Assembly (NCBI GenBank): GCA_903922535.1
Contig: CAIXUF010001098.1
Span: forward strand, 1 to 19,534
Direction: 5' to 3'
DNA: 19,534 bases
Source: Candidatus Hydrogenedentota bacterium
GTDB taxonomy: Bacteria > Hydrogenedentota > Hydrogenedentia > Hydrogenedentiales > CAITNO01
Both the position numbers and the translations under genes were made by a program. Shown here piece by piece: positions 14,651 through 19,534 of the stretch. How positions within the stretch are numbered: position 1 is the first letter of the stretch; each line of letters starts with the position of its first letter. The notes under the pieces are model-generated. The model was not told the DNA's origin. It saw only the letters and a list, made by a program, of their open reading frames with translations, and made no database searches.

Positions 14651-17485
14651 TTACTCCGTGATGGGCTCGCCGTGGCTGCCTATCGTTACCCAGGCACGGT
14701 TGTTTATGCCCGGCACGGTGTCGCACTCGAACTTTACGGCGTTGTCGCCCGGCTCCAGGGTCAGCGCGTCGCCCAGCGGCGTGATGCTGTTGATCAACTG
14801 GCCGTTGGGGCCGTACAGTTTGCAATCTTCCATGCCGCGGTATTCGAGATAGGCCCCAACTTCCATTCCCACTGGAAACACCAGCGTCTTGCCGCCGATG
14901 GTCACCCTGGGCTGGACCAAATGATTTCTTACCAGCGGCAGCGCCTTGATCGGACTCAGATGGCAGGCAACGTCCTGGCCCTGGGGCAGGTTGTTGTACC
15001 AGAAACTGAGCTGCGCAATTTGGCCATAGTCAATGCCCTCGCGGTAAACCGCATAGGCGGCGGTGCGGTAGGGCCAGCCGTGATCGACAATGTCCGTGCT
15101 CTCGATCTCCAGCAGTTCGAAATAGCGCCAGCCCGTGAAGTCGACGGTGAGGTGGTGGTCGCCGTAGCCGAGCGAGGTTGTGTTGCGCGGGCTCATCAAC
15201 TGCACGTTGAGCGTTTCACCCTTGCCATCGCCGTGCACCCACACGCCCAACGCCTCCCTGCCGGCAATGCTCAGCGGCGGCGTGAAATTCTTTCCGGCGC
15301 TTCCATAGGCGCCGTCCGGCTCGGGCAGGTCACTCTTGCCGGTGAACAGCCCGCTGGCCGCGCCGCTCTTGACCACGTCCGTGGCCGTGGCCAGATTAAC
15401 CTGCACGCCGCTTGCGGCCTGATGCTCCGTGTAGGCGTCCGGCGTGCTGAAGTCCTCGATTACAGTGGCGTCCGGCGCGTCATAGGACCCGGCGGAGTAC
15501 AAGGCTTCTATGCGCATCTGCACGGGCTGCGCCGCATGGCTGTTCTTGACGGTCCAGGTGTTGCTCCAGCCATCCTGGCCCTGCACCTTGTGCTTGGCGT
15601 ATTCCACGGGCCGGAATGTGACCGCGCCGTCCGCGCCGGTCTCCATCGCGAAATCCTTTCCCGGCGCGGCCAGTTGCTTCAGAATGGATGGGGGCACCGT
15701 CTTGGCGTGCCGAAGATCCTCATACTGGCGGAAGATGGGTGCGAGCCGCTGATAGGCGGGCACACTGGTCAGCGTGTCCGGATTGACGCCCATGAGCGAG
15801 ATGCCAGAATTGGTGGCCAGGCACTTGGTCATCAGATACTCGATGTCGTCGGGATAGGTCGGCTCGTTCCACAGCGCCGTGCCGCCTTCCTTCGCGGTCT
15901 GCACGGCCCACCAGCCCAGGTTCATGGGCAGGAAATTGCCCGCGCCCGAAGCGTTGGCCGCCACATGGATGTCCACAAAGCGCTTGTGCGCGCGGCCGGG
16001 GTGATCCCACGCGCCCATGCGGGCACGCACGTACCACAGGTGGTGGTGGAAGGTGCTCATTTCAAACAGCGCCGGATGTTCCAGGCGCCGCGCAATCTCA
16101 AACACGAACTTGGATCCGTAGTGCCACGCCAGGTCGTTGCCGCCCAGGATCCCCTCCCCGTCCAGCGCGTCCAGGTAAATCATGTCGAATCCGCACTTGT
16201 TGAACGTGTCGGCCGTGTTGAACGCCACCTCGGACAGCAGCGTCGAGTCGGCGTCGGGCGTAAACAGGCCGAAGCATTCTTTCAGATGGGCCACCTTCGC
16301 ACCCTTTTCATGCGCCGCCGCCTTCGTCCCATAGGCGCCGCGCGCACAACCGGTGAACCCGAAGGGTGCCTCCTTGTTGACAGCGCCGAAGTTGATTAAC
16401 TCATCGTCAATCTGCACGGTCACGCTGTTGTGCACGAAGAAGCCCGTGGTGGTGTGCATGTCTGCGGTGGACTCGTCCACCGTCACCGTGGGCGTGTCCG
16501 CTGCAAGCGCTTCGGCAAGCGTCAGTATCCGGTCCTTGCCCAGGCGCGGATCAGGAACGGGCGTCACGTAGGGCGTGTTCTTGGCGATGAAGAAGGCGTA
16601 GGTGTGCAGCCCCGCCGAGATGCCCGCCGCGTGCAGCTTGTCGATGACCGCCTTCACGCTCGCGCGGCCGTTCGGGAAGATCTTCGGGTTGGGAAAGCAG
16701 TCGCCGAAGCGCAGCGAGGTGCCCGTGTGGAAATCGATCTGGTTGAGACCCAAATCCTTCACGACTTTGATCCAGTCGTCCACGGTCTGCTCGTTGATGG
16801 CCCCGAAATCGAACAGGTAGGAGCCGCGGTTGATCTCGCCGTCAAGCGCCCAGGGGCCGCCGATGTTGGTTTTGGGCAGATCCTCCGCCGTGGCCACCGC
16901 CTCCTTCATCACGTCGCGCAGCGCCGCCATGGGACAGGCCACAATGGCCGCCTTCGCCCCCTGCATGCCGAAACGCGGTATGCACATCGCATGCAGCCGG
17001 CTGCTCGGGCCGGGAATCTCCGGCACGTTGGTCTGGAGGTTGAACGCCAGCGCGCAGGCCGCAAAGGGCTCGTCCAGACTGCCTTTCAACGTCAGCGGCA
17101 CGTCGAAGAAGGTCAGTTCATCGACGCCGTCCCCGGAGGCCGTCAACACCTCCAGGGTCAGAAACCGCTTCTCCAGCGCTACCCGCAGCTTGGCCTCCGC
17201 CCCCGCGAAGGAAAGCGTAAGGGAGCTTCCATTCAACACGGCCGCAGTGCATGGGACACTGACTGTCCCCTTCTTCACCGCCGCCACCGGACAGGCCGGG
17301 TCTGCCTTGAGATAGTCCTGTCCCGAGGCCCTGTCTGTGAAGTGCCTGTTCAGCCCGTCCGCGCCGATCTCCCAGCGGATGGTGTCATTTTCCAGCACCA
17401 CCGGAGCCGCATCCGACTGCGCCCAGGCGCCACACGCGCACAGCAGCACCAAGCCCACCGCCATCCACCGGTCAAAAGGATTCAT
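14651..17485 (-). CDS. Large secreted glycosidase-like TIM-barrel protein with inserted and C-terminal beta domains
   Basis: The frame is open from 18172, but the natural start is 17485: GGGAG lies about 9 bases upstream and the signal peptide WMAVGLVLLCACGAWA follows. The 944-residue product has a beta-sandwich N-terminus (25-200) and a barrel (about 220-560). Barrel landmarks are LGLNQIDFHTG (245-255), AAGISAGLHTYAF (286-298) and DMIYLDALDG (434-443), where Asp439 is the best candidate catalytic residue. About residues 345-400 form an insertion with IDDELINFG and GCARGAYGTKAAAHEKGA. A C-terminal jelly-roll-like module (690-830) and a final beta segment follow. The layout resembles GH36-like and other retaining alpha-glycosidase relatives, but no named family or substrate can be assigned. 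The dipeptidase gene follows 42 bp downstream. Confidence 0.7.
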   Translation of the reverse strand: MNPFDRWMAVGLVLLCACGAWAQSDAAPVVLENDTIRWEIGADGLNRHFTDRASGQDYLKADPACPVAAVKKGTVSVPCTAAVLNGSSLTLSFAGAEAKLRVALEKRFLTLEVLTASGDGVDELTFFDVPLTLKGSLDEPFAACALAFNLQTNVPEIPGPSSRLHAMCIPRFGMQGAKAAIVACPMAALRDVMKEAVATAEDLPKTNIGGPWALDGEINRGSYLFDFGAINEQTVDDWIKVVKDLGLNQIDFHTGTSLRFGDCFPNPKIFPNGRASVKAVIDKLHAAGISAGLHTYAFFIAKNTPYVTPVPDPRLGKDRILTLAEALAADTPTVTVDESTADMHTTTGFFVHNSVTVQIDDELINFGAVNKEAPFGFTGCARGAYGTKAAAHEKGAKVAHLKECFGLFTPDADSTLLSEVAFNTADTFNKCGFDMIYLDALDGEGILGGNDLAWHYGSKFVFEIARRLEHPALFEMSTFHHHLWYVRARMGAWDHPGRAHKRFVDIHVAANASGAGNFLPMNLGWWAVQTAKEGGTALWNEPTYPDDIEYLMTKCLATNSGISLMGVNPDTLTSVPAYQRLAPIFRQYEDLRHAKTVPPSILKQLAAPGKDFAMETGADGAVTFRPVEYAKHKVQGQDGWSNTWTVKNSHAAQPVQMRIEALYSAGSYDAPDATVIEDFSTPDAYTEHQAASGVQVNLATATDVVKSGAASGLFTGKSDLPEPDGAYGSAGKNFTPPLSIAGREALGVWVHGDGKGETLNVQLMSPRNTTSLGYGDHHLTVDFTGWRYFELLEIESTDIVDHGWPYRTAAYAVYREGIDYGQIAQLSFWYNNLPQGQDVACHLSPIKALPLVRNHLVQPRVTIGGKTLVFPVGMEVGAYLEYRGMEDCKLYGPNGQLINSITPLGDALTLEPGDNAVKFECDTVPGINNRAWVTIGSHGEPITE

Positions 17486-17553
17486 GCACGGAATCTCCCG
17501 AAGTTGAGTTGCCTTTACTGTACACCCTGTCCACCCGAAAAGAGAAAGCGCAA

Positions 17554-18255
17554 TCAGCCCGCCAACATCCCGGACAGCACGTTGTTCAGCAGGTGCAGCA
17601 GTATGGGCGGCCACAGCGAGCGCGTGACCTCCATCATGAGACCAAACATCCAGCCCGCGATGAGGATGCTTCCGCCAAGCGACAGCAGCCCCCAGTGCGG
17701 ACCCTGCACATACAGCCAGCCCGGAATGTGGATGCCCAGGAAGAGCACTGCGGTCAACAGATTGGCCCGCTGGAACGGGTAGCGCCGCCGAAGCCGCTGA
17801 AAAATGAATCCTCGGAAGAGCAGTTCCTCGGCAAAGGCCACGATGGACATTCCAGCGAGCAACCCCGCGTAATCCGTTGCGGTCATGACGGAAAGTTTGT
17901 GCAGCCCGCCGCCTTGCAGCAGGACGGCTGACGCAGCACACACCGCGAGGAACGCGGCCATGATTCCCAGACCAAGCGCGAGGGCGCGCCCGCGCGGGAG
18001 GGTGTTCAGCCGCAAACACTCCGTCGGACGCACCCCATCCACCCATTTCAACCACACGATTACCGGCAAGACCCACAGTGACAGGCGCAGCCCCTGCGAC
18101 CAGCACTGGCGAAGCCAGGCGGCGTCGATGGAGCAGTCCACCGGCACAAGCAGGACGACCCGCAGCGTCCATGCGGCATAGAAGGCCAGCACGAACGCCC
18201 AGAAACGCCTGTCAGGGACAAGGCTGTCTTGGAGTGGTTGGGGCGAAATGTTCAT
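17554..18255 (-). CDS. CPBP-family intramembrane metalloprotease
   Basis: The 233-residue product has about six to eight hydrophobic segments and the CPBP (Abi/Rce1-like) active-site motifs: AFAEELLFRG (141-150, the EExxxR motif), FLGIH with His176, and LLHLLNN (His221, Asn224-225). The family includes CAAX-processing Rce1 and bacterial proteases linked to bacteriocin immunity or processing. The start at 18255 is chosen because the residues upstream are basic and non-hydrophobic and would overlap the divergent promoter; no Shine-Dalgarno is seen, so the start is uncertain. It is the first gene of the minus-strand block, 68 bp ahead of the glycosidase-like gene. Confidence 0.82.
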   Translation of the reverse strand: MNISPQPLQDSLVPDRRFWAFVLAFYAAWTLRVVLLVPVDCSIDAAWLRQCWSQGLRLSLWVLPVIVWLKWVDGVRPTECLRLNTLPRGRALALGLGIMAAFLAVCAASAVLLQGGGLHKLSVMTATDYAGLLAGMSIVAFAEELLFRGFIFQRLRRRYPFQRANLLTAVLFLGIHIPGWLYVQGPHWGLLSLGGSILIAGWMFGLMMEVTRSLWPPILLHLLNNVLSGMLAG

Positions 18256-18397
18256 GGGCAGAAGTATGCTTTCGCCGATGTGGGAAAGCAAGCGGCCTCG
18301 GTTGCCGCGTCCACGTTTTGGCGCCATACAGACACCAGTGTGTATCATGACGCCCGCTGCCAACAGGCTTGTCTCCGCTATTTGAAAGGAACGCTTC
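18256..18397. promoter_or_regulatory. Divergent promoter region with imperfect palindrome
   Basis: This 142-bp gap separates the CPBP gene (minus) from the beta-propeller gene (plus). ATACAGACAC (18326-18335) and GTGTGTAT (18338-18345) form an imperfect palindrome with one bulge, overlapping a -10-like TATCAT at 18343-18348 for the plus-strand gene. Transcription from it would give a leader of about 43 bases containing AAGGA (18386-18390). The -35 is unconvincing (TTGGCG at 18318-18323, 19-base spacer). The palindrome may be an operator shared by both genes. Confidence 0.3.
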
Positions 18398-19534
18398 ATG
18401 TGTCACGCGGCCCGCGGTTTTTTGGCGACGGCAACGCTGCTGCTCGCTTTGCAGATCCTTGCCACAGCGCAAGAAGCGGCCAACGCAGGCAACTGCATCA
18501 ATGTGGGCGACCGCAAGCAGTGGTTCATTGACGGGCTGTTCTTCGCATCATCAACCGGCGTGGCCCTTCACGTGGTGCCTGCCGTCAAGACCGATGAGCG
18601 CGCGTTGGTTTCTGATCGTCCCTGGGAGGATGCCACGCTGAACTGGTTCAGCGTGATGGAGGACGGCGGGAAATACCGCATGTGGTATGAGTGCTACGAC
18701 GTCGAGGGATGGCCGACCACCAACGACACCTCCTTCTGCTACGCCGAGTCGGCCGACGGGATTCATTGGGAGAAGCCTTCGCTGGGGCTGTTTGCGTATC
18801 ACGCTTCAAAAGACAACAACATCCTCTTTCGGCAAATTGGCGGGGAGGGGGCACATTCGCGGGTTCACGGCGCGGGCGTTTTCAAAGACCCGAACGCGCC
18901 GCCCGAAGCGCGGTACAAGGCCGTGTCGCAGGGCCTGTTTGCAGGGAGTGATCCGCCGTACCGTGTCGCGGGCATGTACTCCGCCGACGGGCTGCGCTGG
19001 ACGCGTTTCTCCAGTCCCATCTGCGATGTCTTTGCTGACAGCCAGTATTCAGGTCTCTGGGATGCGTCCATTGGGCAGTACGTTCTCTATGGGCGCGTTT
19101 CTGGCCACGGGCGTTCCATCGGACGCAGTGCCAGTGCTTCGTCCGAGCACTTCGCCCCGCTGGAGCTGGCGCTGCAAGCCTGCGATCAGGACCCGCCCGG
19201 TACGGACCTCTACAATCCCGCCGCCTTCAAGTATCCCGATGCTGACCGCGTCTATCTGATGTTTCCAAGCCTTTACCGGCATGCGGAGGACGCGCTCGAC
19301 ATTCATCTGGCTGTGAGCCGCGACGGCATCCACTGGACCTGGCCCGAACGCGGCAAGCCCTTCATCGCGCTGGGTCCGGCGGGCGGTTTCGACAGCGGTT
19401 CGCTGTACATGGGACAGGGCATGATCCGCGTTGGCAATGAACTGTGGCAGTACTACAGCGGCGCACCGCTGAAACACAACGAGGCCGAACTCGACGCGCT
19501 GGCAAAGCCGGAGAACAAGCGCGTGTTCAGCAGG
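18398..19534 (+). CDS. Secreted beta-propeller protein, GH43/GH32-like (3' end beyond window)
   Basis: The frame is open from the ATG at 18398 to the window edge (379 codons, incomplete). AAGGA lies 7 bases upstream. A signal peptide (FLATATLLLALQILATA, cleavage near AQA or AQE) is followed by repeating beta-propeller blades: GKYRMWYECYD, FCYAESADGIHWEKP, YRVAGMYSADGLRWTR, LDIHLAVSRDGIHWTWP and ELWQYYSGA. The SxDGIxW signature marks five-bladed propellers of the GH43/GH32/GH62 or GH130-like superfamily. Members occur as secreted sugar-cleaving or sugar-binding proteins, often of unknown specificity, in polysaccharide degraders. I cannot place the catalytic acids with confidence. Divergent from the CPBP gene; co-regulation with the glycosidase-like gene is possible. 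Confidence 0.72.
   Translation, partial: MCHAARGFLATATLLLALQILATAQEAANAGNCINVGDRKQWFIDGLFFASSTGVALHVVPAVKTDERALVSDRPWEDATLNWFSVMEDGGKYRMWYECYDVEGWPTTNDTSFCYAESADGIHWEKPSLGLFAYHASKDNNILFRQIGGEGAHSRVHGAGVFKDPNAPPEARYKAVSQGLFAGSDPPYRVAGMYSADGLRWTRFSSPICDVFADSQYSGLWDASIGQYVLYGRVSGHGRSIGRSASASSEHFAPLELALQACDQDPPGTDLYNPAAFKYPDADRVYLMFPSLYRHAEDALDIHLAVSRDGIHWTWPERGKPFIALGPAGGFDSGSLYMGQGMIRVGNELWQYYSGAPLKHNEAELDALAKPENKRVFSR

Noticed and set aside
14630..17782. Long plus-strand frames of 589 and 450 residues across the glycosidase-like gene
   Set aside because: Shadow frames; the minus-strand frame has a signal peptide, Shine-Dalgarno and coherent domain motifs.
17486..18172. N-terminal extension of the glycosidase-like frame beyond 17485
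   Set aside because: It overlaps the CPBP protease gene in another frame and would bury the signal peptide at 17485.

Overview
The window looks like a chromosomal stretch from a high-GC, Gram-negative-type environmental bacterium. A Candidatus Hydrogenedentes, planctomycete or Verrucomicrobia relative is the best guess. This rests on gene content only: secreted sugar-active-looking proteins, a Tat-exported M19 dipeptidase, AcvB/VirJ proteins, and an intergenic repeat whose translation contains SAGILPA. No rRNA or other taxonomic marker is present. By eye the first ~2.6 kb is clearly more AT-rich than the rest.

Left part (1-2690): a frameshifted remnant of a PD-(D/E)XK-like nuclease gene; about 500 bp without a gene, holding two related palindromic repeats; an AAA/DUF4143 ATPase whose promoter region carries a perfect 12-bp inverted repeat; a run of 9-bp repeats; then ruvX (YqgF) overlapping a 50-residue membrane-anchored small protein.

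Middle plus-strand block (2691-9443): a very long penicillin-acylase-family protein with an unusual residue at the expected nucleophile position and a repeat-bearing C-terminal tail; a TerC-family membrane protein fused to a C-terminal PGPGW segment; and, 1 bp further on, a secreted six-hairpin-type (glycosidase-like) protein of unknown substrate.

Minus-strand block (reading 18255 down to 9440): a CPBP intramembrane protease; a large secreted glycosidase-like TIM-barrel protein; a Tat-exported M19 dipeptidase; two tandem AcvB/VirJ-like serine hydrolases, the upstream copy wrapped in Pro-Ala tails encoded by 48-bp tandem repeats; and an Eis-like GNAT acetyltransferase coupled by ATGA overlap to the second VirJ copy. 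The block converges on the plus-strand block with a 4-bp overlap at 9440-9443. At the right edge a secreted beta-propeller, GH43/GH32-like protein is divergent from the CPBP gene and runs off the window.

Most products are exported or membrane-bound, so the common theme is envelope and extracellular polymer handling: acyl/amide hydrolysis, dipeptide cleavage, sugar hydrolysis, possible aminoacyl-lipid hydrolysis, and metal export. No tRNA, rRNA, IS element, phage gene or CRISPR array was recognised. The most unusual points are the tandem VirJ pair with its repeat tails and coupled acetyltransferase, the altered acylase active site, and two apparently leaderless promoters each spanned by a perfect inverted repeat.
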